Shown in pieces: positions 1-11,100 of a stretch of 64,000 nucleotides of DNA. The position numbers and the translations under genes were made by a program. The notes beneath the pieces were generated by a model, which saw nothing but the letters and a program-made list of their open reading frames with translations, was not told the DNA's origin and ran no database searches. The DNA is from Phallusia mammillata (lineage: Eukaryota; Chordata; Ascidiacea; Phlebobranchia; Ascidiidae), in contig QLIY01000480.1 of NCBI GenBank assembly GCA_003260075.1, forward strand, positions 1 through 64,000, written 5' to 3'. Positions within the stretch are counted from its first letter, which is position 1, and the number at the start of each line of letters is the position of its first letter.

Positions 1-44
1 TCTGGTTCGAAATTCCTGTGGCGATTAGGGGATTCAAGTTTTAG
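1..44 (+). CDS. 3' end of a coding exon, cut by the window edge (unknown protein)
   Basis: The first 44 bases read in frame as WFEIPVAIRGFKF followed by TAG. The same codons end the exon at 3056-3320, and the following 300 bases also match. It is either a second copy of that gene end or the other haplotype of the same locus. The protein family is not recognised. Confidence 0.4.
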   Translation, partial: WFEIPVAIRGFKF

Positions 45-344
45 AATTGTGTTTTGTTTTTATTATTTTATGCGTTGCATGTTGGATTTGTGTCATTTTA
101 TTGTTTATCAACGGCATTTTATGTGCTTGGTCTCAAAATTGACGTATATTTTCCTTATGTTTTGCGTTTGTATTTTGCGGTGGCATTTCTATTTACATAG
201 ACTGGTACCGCTGTTAATACAGTTTTAAGTCGCAAATGGAGCAATATTGATAAGTGAAAAATCATCAGGAAGTAGGTTTTAACCGACAATTAATTTTTGT
301 CTTTTGGGGCTTTTTTGCATTAAATACCTTTGACAAACATTTGG
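1..344 (+). repeat. Left copy of a ~345-bp duplicated segment (coding end plus 3' flank)
   Basis: Bases 1-344 match 3277-3619 with scattered substitutions and small indels. The match stops exactly at the single N at 345, while the right copy continues into other sequence. This suggests a contig joint rather than a transposon boundary. Confidence 0.75.
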
Positions 345-1545
345 TNAACAGATGGAAGTGTTGTAAGCACAATTAGTCCAAAACATCATAAATCTAGGGC
401 GATTAATGTAGTATTTGCCTACTGTTGTTTTGGTGGTATAACTAGGTTTTTCTGCGTTTGTATGCATGTACAATTTTTCAGAAAAGTCTTCATTGACCAC
501 ATACATTTTTTCAGCAAAGTTCGATTTGTTTGGTACTTTTTAACTAAGTTTAAAAATTTGCAATGTTTTTTTTGTACAAACTGTTTCCGTGGGTCATTTT
601 ATTCACATATGTGTACTTCATTTGCTGAAAGTTTGTGCGCAATGTATGCTGTAAAAATTCTGTTTTCTGTATTTGTTGTGTACATTGTTACCACAGTTTT
701 GAAACAAGCGTTTGTACTGAAAGTCTGTAGTCTCTTTTAGGTATAATTTGTGGCCTTTAAGACATTTTTTGAAATATCGCAATATTATCAGACATTAGAC
801 AACTTACTTTTCCGTAAAAATAAAGATGAGACATGAAAAACAAACTATCGGAATTATAATATCTTTTCCGTAACCATAAGCTTAGCTCATGACAACGGGA
901 AATATAAGGGGATTTTTTGGCACGATTTTTAAAATCTGCTATTGTTATTTGTTTATCTTTTTTACTATAACGAAACAAACAATTTTCGGGGAAAACGCAT
1001 GAAAAACTATAGTATCAGTGTTGCATAACAACCCGTCTTCACATTTAAACACTAGAGGAATTTAGTGGACTGGATTTAATCAGTTAACATGGAAAACACA
1101 CATAAGGTATTTATTTCTCAAATTTTATGTTTGCAAATTAAATTATTTAATATTTCAAGCCAGAACTAAAGGGGTAATGATAGTGCAAGTTTATTAACCT
1201 CCATTATACTAAACACCTTAAAACTTTTATCATATTATTATTTAAGGCATGTGGAGTACTAAAATTCTAAAAAAAANATTTGTTTGATATTACAAGCTCA
1301 TTGGTCATAGAATTTATGAATTTGTTGATGTATTTTCGAGGTCAAATTCCGTCACCGACACAAATCCTAAAAAGGCACATAAGAGGTAGGCAAGCCAATA
1401 CACAAAATATGACAACGCAAAGCTATGCAGTTTTGCTGTAATAATTGGTTGTGTTCGGTGATTTTTTGTTAAATAAAAGTAAATTTTACTGGTAGTTAAG
1501 TAGAACCAATTGTAGTTTTCATGCATGTCAAATCTTTGATCACAA
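345..1545. other. No supported gene; two single-N joints
   Basis: AT-rich sequence with single N's at 345 and 1277. Open frames here (330-740 plus, 757-978 minus) are rich in F, C, V and K, lack splice context and resemble no family I know. The only structure seen is one half of a dispersed repeat at 1068-1276. Confidence 0.5.
1068..1276 (+). repeat. Dispersed repeat, copy A (pair with 8689-8895)
   Basis: Shares the order of blocks CAGTTAACATGGAAAACACA, AAGCCAGAACTAAAGGG, AAGTTTATTAA and TTTAAGGCATGTGGAG with 8689-8895, with about 10-20 percent divergence judged by eye. Copy B begins right after an oligo-G run, and copy A ends at an N. It may be a real old repeat or a divergent haplotype fragment. 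Confidence 0.6.
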
Positions 1546-1555
1546 TTGTTTTCAG

Positions 1556-2339
1556 ACAGTTTCACACAAATTGATTGCAAAAAGAGCAGGTACTGTGCCA
1601 TTTTTTACTGTTCTTTGTTTGGTTTAAATCAAGTATCTAGCGCAGCTTGTGACTTATCATTTAGGGTGAAACTAAAGGCCATCAAAAACCAAGAAAAGTG
1701 TCAACTATGTTTGAAACAATTTGATGAAATAAAGGAGCAAGTTAATAACTCTTTAAAGTTTTGTGACAATTTTGAAGCTGTGTTAATAATGGGCTCCACT
1801 CCAGTTTCTGTCAAAGAGGTATATTCCATCAAAGTTAACCCACCTAAAGGTACGTGAAAAAAAAAGGCACCAGAAAAACTATTTTTACACTTATAATATA
1901 CTTAAAACTTTGCATATTTTTTTAATTGGTCACATGATAATTAATTGTACTTGGCAATTCATATGGGATTATTGGGCAATTGCAATGTTTATTCAAAAAA
2001 CAAAAAAATGTTATGTTCAAAATAAAATACTGTATTACATAAAAAAAAAAGTTTATTTCTAATATAGTTTTTGTTTTCTTATTTAAAAAAAACATTGTCA
2101 GACTAATATCTATACACACAGTTATGAATGTACTTTTGTTATTAGACTTTAAATCTTGCTCTCAAAAGTTGCCAACAGCAGCCAAAATTCAGCAGTACAC
2201 CAACAAACTAAATTTGCTGCTTATGCAAGTATCTTCCTCGTTTAAGAAAGAGTTAAGGTGCACCAAAAACATCTTACTCATAAAAGGAAAGCGAAAACTT
2301 GCAGGAGAGTCACTTAAACCCTGGGAAAATTTCAAGTAA
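1556..2339 (+). CDS. Two candidate coding exons of an unrecognised protein
   Basis: Exon one would run from the acceptor TTGTTTTCAG to a GTACGT donor, coding about 1556-1849. Exon two would start after ACACACAG at 2122 and continue in frame through the ATG at 2124 to a stop at 2337-2339. The phases fit (one base plus two). Exon one holds four cysteines around QEKCQLCLKQFDEI. No family is recognised and no clear start codon or promoter is visible. The next exon to the right could be 3056-3320, but I could not link them in frame. This may be a pseudogene or part of a gene split by the joints at 1277 and 345. Confidence 0.3.
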
Positions 2340-2714
2340 AACTCAAATTACATATTTCAAGAACAATGTTATTAAAATAGCAAAGTTAAAAAATAAATTT
2401 GTTCTCAAAGACTGCAAAATTAGAAGTGTGTTTAAATTAGGGCTAAATACATCTATTTTGCAGATTTTTGAAAAAACGCCACATGATGCACTTGAATATT
2501 GACTTGCAAGCACCAAGTCAATATCTTCAATCGCCATTTCACACTAATACACTGTTTAACATCAACCAAGCTTCAAAAATTAAAGTGAGTTTAAGGGTAG
2601 AATGACATCTTTACGGACATTTTCAGTAAGCTACCCACCTTGGGCCAAGCACTATAATGTCTATACATATATTTAATGGTCACCAATCACAACCAAGAAT
2701 TAAATTAGCTGGTC

Positions 2715-2888
2715 ACATTGCAAACTGTTTTGACCTCGGTTTTATCAGTGCAGTTGGTGACAAGATATTGGCTACACAGGCTAGTCTAGCCAGTCTAAGG
2801 CACTGACGTTTGTTATGACTAACAGGCCAAAAAGCCAAGTATGTCACTTGCGAATGCCACAACTGGGCATAAAGAGTGGGACTGGATT
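2715..2888 (+). repeat. Dispersed repeat family R1, copy 1
   Basis: Contains the family core, about GCAGTTGGTGACAAGATATT, then AACAGGCCAAAAAGCCAAG, ending GCCACAACTGGGCATAAA. Other copies are near 9556, 11098, 57452 and 61306. No terminal inverted repeats or tRNA boxes were recognised. Confidence 0.6.
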
Positions 2889-3055
2889 CAAAATACCTTG
2901 TTACCAGTTGGTTTAAAAACAGCGTACAGATTACATGTTAACACATCCGCGTATTGCTTTTGAAGTACTAAACCGTTTATTTTTTACTACCATGATAGAC
3001 GACGCTGAACTAATTAAAAACACAATATTAATCAACCAGTGTACGTATTATCACA

Positions 3056-3320
3056 GAAACGACGAAGTTATAGCGCCTTTGAAGTCGCCGAGCTGGTTTC
3101 ACCAACGTGCAACGAATCCTGCAATGCCCAGTTCAACGAACAAGGCTTACCGTTACCCAGTAACAACATCTTACCATCAAGTCGTAGACACTCGCTACCT
3201 ATGCATTGGACCACAGAGCGAAGCCAGGATGTGGAAGACCCTGACATAGACGTTGCACTTTCTGGTGATGATACCATCTGGTTCGAAATTCCTGTGGCGA
3301 TTAGGGGATTCAAGTTTTAG
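3056..3320 (+). CDS. Terminal coding exon of an unrecognised gene
   Basis: After TATTATCACAG the frame opens with KRRSYSAFEV and runs about 88 codons to TAG at 3318-3320, ending WFEIPVAIRGFKF. It is more GC-rich than its surroundings and keeps its reading frame at the end of the second copy (1-44), which supports real coding sequence. It contains two cysteines in PTCNESC, a basic stretch and an acidic stretch, DVEDPDIDV. Upstream exons could not be assigned. An overlapping open frame at 2935-3249 in another phase is probably a shadow. Confidence 0.4.
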
Positions 3321-3619
3321 AATTATGTTTCGTTTTTATTACTTTGTGCGTTGCATGTTGGATTTGTGTCATTTTATTGTTTATCAAAGGCATTTTATGT
3401 GCTTGGTCTCAAAATTGACGTATATTTTCCTTATGTTTTGCGTTTGTATTTTGTTTTTGCGCTTGCATTTCTATTTATATAGACTGGTACAGTACAGTTT
3501 AATTCGCAAATGGAACAATATTGATAAGTAAAAAATCATCAGGAGGTGGGTTTTAACCGACAATCAATGTTTGTCTTTTGGGGCTTTTTTGCATTAAATA
3601 CCTTTGACAAACATTTGGT
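3277..3619 (+). repeat. Right copy of the ~345-bp duplicated segment
   Basis: Counterpart of 1-344. It includes the last 44 coding bases and about 300 bases of 3' flank ending near TTGACAAACATTTGGT. It differs by substitutions and small insertions, as expected of alleles or a recent duplication. Confidence 0.75.
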
Positions 3620-3620
3620 C

Positions 3621-4404
3621 AGGGTTTCTCTTTAGGAAATGATCTAAAACTGTATCGTGGCGAATGTGGTTTCCCGTGGATTTTTTGCAAAAATGACAAT
3701 AGGTCTCGAACTGTATTTCAAGGAAATCGCTAATGTCAGCCAGCCTCTTATGTCAAGATTTTCCCCAATGAAAAAACAACAACTGGATGTAAGGTTGCCT
3801 TGTTCTTCTAACCGAAGTGTAAAGGACAATGTAGACATGTGACTCTGGTAGTCGTGAACTGAATCTTATTTCAAGGTTTCTAATGTCCCACGCCGCGCTT
3901 TGGAAAATCAACAGCTAAGGGACATCGCAAGCCTCCTAAAATTCAGTTAGGACCAAAGTCAATTATAAAACTGTTTTGAATCGCCAAAGCAAAATCAACG
4001 AAAAGAAATTGATTGGAGTTTTCACAAAGACGTTGATTTTATTTGTCTAATCTGAAAACAGGCAATTGACAAGTGAAAACTAGAGATTGCACATCTATAC
4101 ACAAACTAGCGGAAGCCACACTTTTAAAGCTATAGTAGCTAAGTAACAACTTTTGTATGAGTTCACAGTACTCAAATAATCTTTGGTAATTTGGCAAATG
4201 CACATTTTCTACCACAAAAACAGCTAGGCTGGATTTGACCAGTCAGTAGATTAGAATAGATGACAGGTTATTGTTTCCAAGATACTTTATAAGACGAAAA
4301 ACAAGACCCTTTTTCGCTGTTGTTAACTACATGATTCAAAGTTATCTACAAAAAAAAAACAGTTAATTAAAGGTTGTGCAAAAGATTCATTTGCTGTTCA
4401 GCAT
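3621..4404. other. Stretch without a convincing gene; ASS1 3' flank
   Basis: Both strands are open at 3644-3842: plus reads GLELYFKEIANVSQPLMSRF followed by a GTAAGG donor, minus reads a 64-residue frame from an ATG. Neither has a convincing partner exon, so neither is called. TTTATT near 4034 (AATAAA on the minus strand) is a possible ASS1 poly(A) signal. The start of the ~400-bp duplication of the ASS1 last exon lies at about 4305. Confidence 0.4.
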
Positions 4405-5105
4405 CTAATTTCCATGCAGCTTTTTGAGACGTTGAAATTCCCTCAAACGAAGAGCATTGATGCGAATAAACCCTTGGGCATCTCGGGGCTGATAATCACC
4501 AGCAACATCCATGCTGTGTAAACAAAATGAAGTTATGTTATACGGAAGTTGCATATAAGGTAGATTGTTATCAGACATGATTCTATTTGAATAAGGTACT
4601 GAAGATGCCATATATATATTCCATGTAAATTCATTCACCGATTTTGTCACTTGAAAACATTTTCCAATGTTAGTCATTGCAAGTCGTGTAGGCCAACTTA
4701 TNGACCCTTTTTCGCATTTGTTAACTACATGATCGCATTTGTTAACTTCAAAGCTATCTACAAAAAAAAACAGTTAATTAAAGGTTGTGCAAAATATTCA
4801 TTTGCTGTTCAGCATCTAATTTCCATGCAGCTTTTTGAGACGTTGAAATTCCCTCAAACGAAGAGCATTGATGCGAATAAACCCTTGGGCATCTCGGGGC
4901 TGATAATCACCAGCAACATCCATGCTGTGTAAACAAAATGAAGTTATGTTATACGGAAGTTGCATATAAGGTAGATTGTTATCAGACATGATTCTATTTG
5001 AATAAGGTACTGAAGATGCCATATATATATTCCATGTAAATTCATTCACCGATTTTGTCACTTGAAAACATTTTCCAATGTTAGTCATTGCAAGTCGTGT
5101 AGGCC
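4305..5105. repeat. Tandem ~400-bp duplication around ASS1 exon 8, joined by an N
   Basis: 4305-4700 and 4703-5105 are nearly identical and are separated by one N at 4702. Each carries an intact ASS1 last exon (4405-4513 and 4816-4924). A third, more divergent fragment of the same segment starts at 5203, after a 10-G run. A single true copy represented by overlapping contigs is the simplest reading. Confidence 0.8.
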
Positions 5106-8100
5106 AACTTCTTAGCTAAAGTCGTGTAACTTGCATTAACCACGAAACGCAACCAAAACACCTTAACCTGAGTCAAGTTAACTAAATAAGTTGGGGGGGG
5201 GGTTGATAATCACCAGCAACATCCATGCTATGTAAACAAAATGAAGTTATGTTATGTAAGTTGCATATAATTCAAAGGTAGATCGTTGTAAGACACGGTT
5301 CTATTTGAATTCTGGCTTTGGTATTTTTTCAAACGGGTTTGATTAGGGTCTGGCCTAATATTCTGAGTCAGTATTTTTTTTAAATATATATTACGCAACC
5401 AATAGCTGGCTGCTGAACTTAACCTAATGTCCAACAGCCCTAAAACGTATTGTTTAGGTTGTTGTCCGTTCTGGAAGACTTCTTTATTATCGGCCAGTCA
5501 TCAAAAACTTTCGGGACTAAACAGGCTTTTTAAAAACGATTCGGGTTCGTGCCAGACTTCGAACTTGTACTTTGAGGTTCGGGCTAATGTACTTTCGGGT
5601 TAGGGCCGGGTTTAAGGCTTAAACTCTAGGGCTAGAGTCCGGATTTCTGGCTTATATTGAAGGTTCGGGCAGCAGGTTTTGGGCACGCTAACAACTTGTC
5701 CTTGGACACGTCTGAAAAACCGTTTTTGTAACAGACAGGAATCATACACACCTGACGAGTTCCTGGTTGTACAGGGATTGGTCTGATTCCCTTCCAGTGA
5801 TCATAGGGGGGGGGGAGCTAAAGTCGTGTAACTTGCATTAACCACAAAACGCAACCAAAACACCTTAACCTGAGTCAAGTTAACTAAATAAGTTTTAGCT
5901 GAATATCTAGAATTGTATAGGTACAATGACCTGAACCTAAAATCATTCAACGGTTAGTACATTTTAGACCGACTGAGTAGGTTCAAAGGCTTTTTATGGT
6001 TTGTTGGGCTGATATAATTGTCAACAAGACACTTTCTTCTCTTTAAACCAGAGTTGTCAGGCCGGGTTCTGGCTTTGGTATTTTTTCAAACGGGTTTGAT
6101 TAGGGTCTGGCCTAATATTCTGAGTCAGTATTTTTTTTAAATATATATTACGCAACCAATAGCTGGCTGCTGAACTTAACCTAATGTCCAACAGCCCTAA
6201 AACGTATTGTTTAGGTTGTTGTCCGTTCTGGAAGACTTCTTTATTATCGGCCAGTCATCAAAAACTTTCGGGACTAAACAGGCTTTTTTAAAAACGACTC
6301 GGGTTCGTGCCAGACTTCGAGCTTGTACTTTGAGGTTCGGGCTTATATACTTTCGGGTTCGTACCGGGTTTGAGGCTTAAACTCTAGGGGTCGAGTCCGG
6401 GTTTCGGGCTTATATTGAAGGTTTGGGTAGCAGGTTTTGGGCACGCTAACAACTTGGCCTTGGACACGTCCGAAAAACAGTTTTTGAAACAGACAGGAAT
6501 CATACACACCTGACAAGTTCCTGGTTGTACAGGGATTGGTCTGATTCCCTTCCAGTGATCATAATGTTGCCCTTGTACAATTTAAGGTGGACTGTTCCTG
6601 AAACACCTTCTTGACTTTTGGCAATACAACCTCTTGTGTATTCACATTCCGGGCTGTACCACTTGCCTTTGGTGACACAAATTTGCAATCGTAAAAACAA
6701 CAACAAATTTCAAATTGATTGTATGAAATTGTAATTGTAGGTAAAAGTCGGTAGAGCTACTAACACCATAACTTACGTCAGCCGCACATTTAGCTAATTT
6801 TTGATAGGTGGCGCAGGAGCGGAATTATTTTTTAGCGGCTAAAGAGGGGTAGGGCTGGGAAGTCAGGTTTTAAATTTTTTACATTATAAGCTAAATTTTA
6901 GAGTTAGTTTCAATGAATTTTCAATGATAACACCTAACCCCAACCCCAATAGCCCTAACCGTCAGCATATTTTGAGATACTGTTTTCAATAGGACTTTGT
7001 GCTTCGCGCCACCTATCGAAAATTAGCTAAATGTACGACTGACGTGAGTTATGGTGTTATTAGACTTTCCGTAAAAGTCAAGTATAAAAGTTATGTAAAT
7101 CATACCTTCATACACTTGTGTTGAAAACTGTACAGAAAGGTACTCCTTGAGTCGTCTGATCTCCTTATCCATGGTTAGCAGTTCCAGGTCTTCGTGAGCA
7201 TCAAGCAACACGCTTCCACCAGGAGTTTCGTAACAACCCCGCGACTTCATACCGATGAAACGGTTTTCGACGATGTCTATGCGCCCGACTCCATGCTTCC
7301 CTCTAGCGGGACAAACGATTAAATCGTTAGGTTTTAAAAAATATGCAGGTTTAAACAGTTTATTAAACAGAAATTGTTAGTGTTTTTCAATTTTCGAATT
7401 GATAAATGCAACAAAACTACGTCACCAAGATAATTACGCAATTAAAAATACCAATTATAAATTCCCATGTCCAACAGTTGCGTAGACCTACTGTTGAAAT
7501 ATATGTGGTTGGAACTTTTTCACACAAAATGAGTCGGCAAAACTGCTTTATTTACCGCAAGTACACACAACACCTGCCACATTATGTGCTCTCATATCTC
7601 ACTTTAAAGACAGCCACCTCAGCATATCAGAAACGGCCAATACTAACACTTGAGTTCGCCCTAAAGCAAACACAATGACGCAACGCAATACACAAGGGTC
7701 AAAAGGTTTTGGCAGACGTTTTACCCCCGAAGAAATGATTAACAAAGCACCATTGAAAAAACTGAATAGCGGTTAGCCGTTGAAGTACCCGAAACTTGAG
7801 AAATAATAAAGAAATCATTCTAAATGTAAATGTAGTGTTAGAATCGGGGTTTTTGTTCAGACATTCAGCACTTGATGGAAATCTAAATAAACAATTTTCA
7901 CTAAAGTACAGTACACCATTTTTTTAATTTATGCCCCTTGGTAAATTCCTACACCTGTCAGCGTGCTCTTGTCATGCGTATAAACACCTGCGATTTGCAC
8001 TTCAATGACTTTTAGGGGTTCCAAGCAGCAGCAGTATAATCTATAATAGAACTGGTCTTAAAAGTCTTTATGTTTTTCTCTTTTGCTGAGGCCTTTAGTA

Positions 8101-11100
8101 CGTGTCAATTTTAGTAGCAAACAGTAAATGGTTTCAAACAGTGGTACATTTAAAGTTTACTCACGTGCTCGTTTTTTTGCGACAGTTGTTCCAAATGTAA
8201 GGTTTCGTTGTGACCACGAACGGAACTACCGCGCACGCTTGTCATTATTGCTGACCAAGTAAAAAATTTTGCCCTTTCACGAATGTTTTGGGAGCATTTG
8301 TTGCACATTTTAAGTCAAGAATATTTGGGGCTTATTATGCAAACTACACTAAAATATTTATTACTCCTGTTGAAATCACCTGAAGCCCCGATCTAGTCAG
8401 GCGTTTTGAACATAATACAAATAAACAATTATGGTGGAGACTGTATGTAAAACAGTTGTAACTAGAGCCACATTTTCGAGAAAACGTTTTTGTAATTGCC
8501 TTCCGTTAAAATTCGTAAAATTTGACATATGTTGTAAAATGGTTAAAACTGGCGGACATATGGTCAGTGTATATTTCGCCTTTTAATCATCTGTTTGCAA
8601 GGATCATATTACTGTACTACAGTTTTAAAATGGTTAACTTTAAGCCTTTGCATTAACTGTGCATATGCCAACAGTATGGGGGGGGGGCTTAATCAGTTAA
8701 CAACATGGAAAACACACATAAGGTATATTTTTCTTAAGTTTTAGGCTGGTAAATAAAATTATTTAAACTTTTAAGCCAGAACTAAAGGGATTTATAGTAC
8801 AAGTTTATTAATCTTTATTATACTAAACACTTTAAAAAAATTTTGTTATTAGTATTTAAGGCATGTGGAGAACTACATTCTAAAAAAAAACTAAAATGTG
8901 ATTTTTGTTGAAAATAAGCATCATTTAAACGTTTCTTGTTGATTATATGTTGTCAAAATTTAATGACTGTTTTAATCTTTGATTAGCTGTCCCTTGATGT
9001 TGATCTAAAGGGGGGGGGGGCCATGTCTATAATAAAAGTAGAATATGTATTCTTTCTAGAACATCCAGACAACTCTCAAAATTTTAAGACAACTTTTTAA
9101 TTTTGGCGAATTTAGGTCCAGTAAATATATCCAGTTTAGGCCTTGACCCTCTAAATATTGTTATTTAGAAGTCTGATACATTATCTTTGCAATCAACTTA
9201 CGCAATTTTGTTCAGGTACAGGAAAAGTTCCAAGGCGCCGGTCACTTTTGTCCCGTCGTCTTTGTTGGTAACGGAGATGGGTATTCCCCCTTCGAAGTAG
9301 ATCGAAAGACGTTCAGGTTTGTCTGGTGCCTTTTCAGGGTCACAGGTCATGGTATACATGTCGCTGCGACTTTCAGTGTTGGGGTCTTCAAGCATACCGG
9401 CTTCGTAACTGCAAGGAAAACCAACGCGGTTAAATACCAGTACCAGATGGCACTATGTTTCGGCTTTGAGCTTAAATAATACCAATGTTTTACTACAAAA
9501 TCATTTCAGTTGAATTGGGATTAGTTTACATGAAAAAGCACCGAGCCAATAAATGATAAGCTGCAGACGGTGCACACTGTTTCGACATATAAGGTCTCAT
9601 TAGACTAGTTCAGTTGGTGACGAGAGATCGGTCGTATTTGCTTGTGTAGCCATGCGATTCGTTTGCTTGGTAAAAAAACACAGCGACATAAATTCACTGA
9701 ATAATCATCAAGCCGTGAATAGCTGTGCAACGTTCAGAAGATATGGAGTGCAAAATGGTGGAGTATCATGGCTGAACAAGCTGCAGCTGCAAGGTTCAAT
9801 GAACCGTTATGTTGTGAGAGGTCACGGATGATTAAGTTTGGCTCACTGCGAAACTGAAACTGGGGAATAACGTTGGTAAGACGAGTCAAGGGGGCTCTAG
9901 AAACAAACCATCCCTGCTAAAGTCAACCACAAAAAGGAATCCTGTCGCATTGTTTCAAGCGCCAAAACATTGAACAAAAAAACAAATTTTATGTTTTTTG
10001 TTTGTTTACAACTAATTTGCAGTGGTTAGTTTAAAAGACAGCTTTTTTGTAATGATGAAAAACAGCTAACAAAATCAAAACTTGTTTAATCTGCGTTCTA
10101 AAACAGAACAACCTGAAATATGCATTTTGTATCCCTAACACCTGTTAGTATTTTGGGTTTACAGTGGCTGTGTGCAAATAAGGGATTGTTGCCTTATGAC
10201 ATACGGAAATTTTAAACAATGTTCGAATTACATAAGCCTTATGTAATTCGAACATTGTTTAAAATTTCCGTTTAGTTTAGGGAGATGCAAGGATTTTACA
10301 GCACAACTGATAAAATACCAGACTAAAATGATCCAAATAAAAGTCCTGAAAAATATTGTTTCAATCGATCATTGTTTAATTATGGTCCACCAAAAGTGTT
10401 TATATCAACAGCCAGTAAAGGCAATGATGCGATGTGGCTGTCAGGGCACCCTAACTATCAACTGCAAAAGTACCACTCAACTGATACAAAAAGATCACAG
10501 CTTAATCTGCAATATCAACAGTTATGCTTATAAGACCCATTGTACCCAGAAACTGTTTTTTGTGATGGCTGGCAGCAATAAGGCGTTTTACTCTTTCAGG
10601 CTAGCATGGTATCCTCTGTGGATATCAAATTTAACAAAGTAGTAGCTGATCTGCATGATTATATCTACTACCTGTTAAAGTTTTATCTCAATCCATTAAA
10701 CATTTCATGGCAAAAAAGTGTGGACAAAATGCAGGGAAGAAAACAAACTAAATTGAAAATGTATATATCTCATTCAAAAAGAGGACCAATAACAAAGTTT
10801 TGCTAGATGAATCAGTACATCATTATACTTCTATACCTGATGTGCATTAAGTTGTCATCCATGCTCCATGGGTCACTTTTTGATGCCTTGATTGGAATAT
10901 TATTGGCCGCCGCATACTCCATCAGATCATTCCTGCCATTAAACCTCGCCAAGAACTCATCCTCCCTCCAAGGAGCGATAATTTGCACCCCGGGATACAA
11001 AGCATAGCAGGCAATCTCAAATCTTACTTGGTCATTTCCCTAACAAAAACATTGTGAACATATCAGTATAAAAGCATGAAGCCATTAAATAATATTTAGA

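Noticed and set aside
330..978. Open frames of 136 (plus) and 73-75 (minus) codons
   Set aside because: One spans an N, compositions are skewed to F, C, V and K, and there is no splice context or family resemblance.
3644..3842. Overlapping open frames on both strands
   Set aside because: Stops occur in all frames just before the plus-strand segment, and neither strand has a matching exon. Kept only as a remark.
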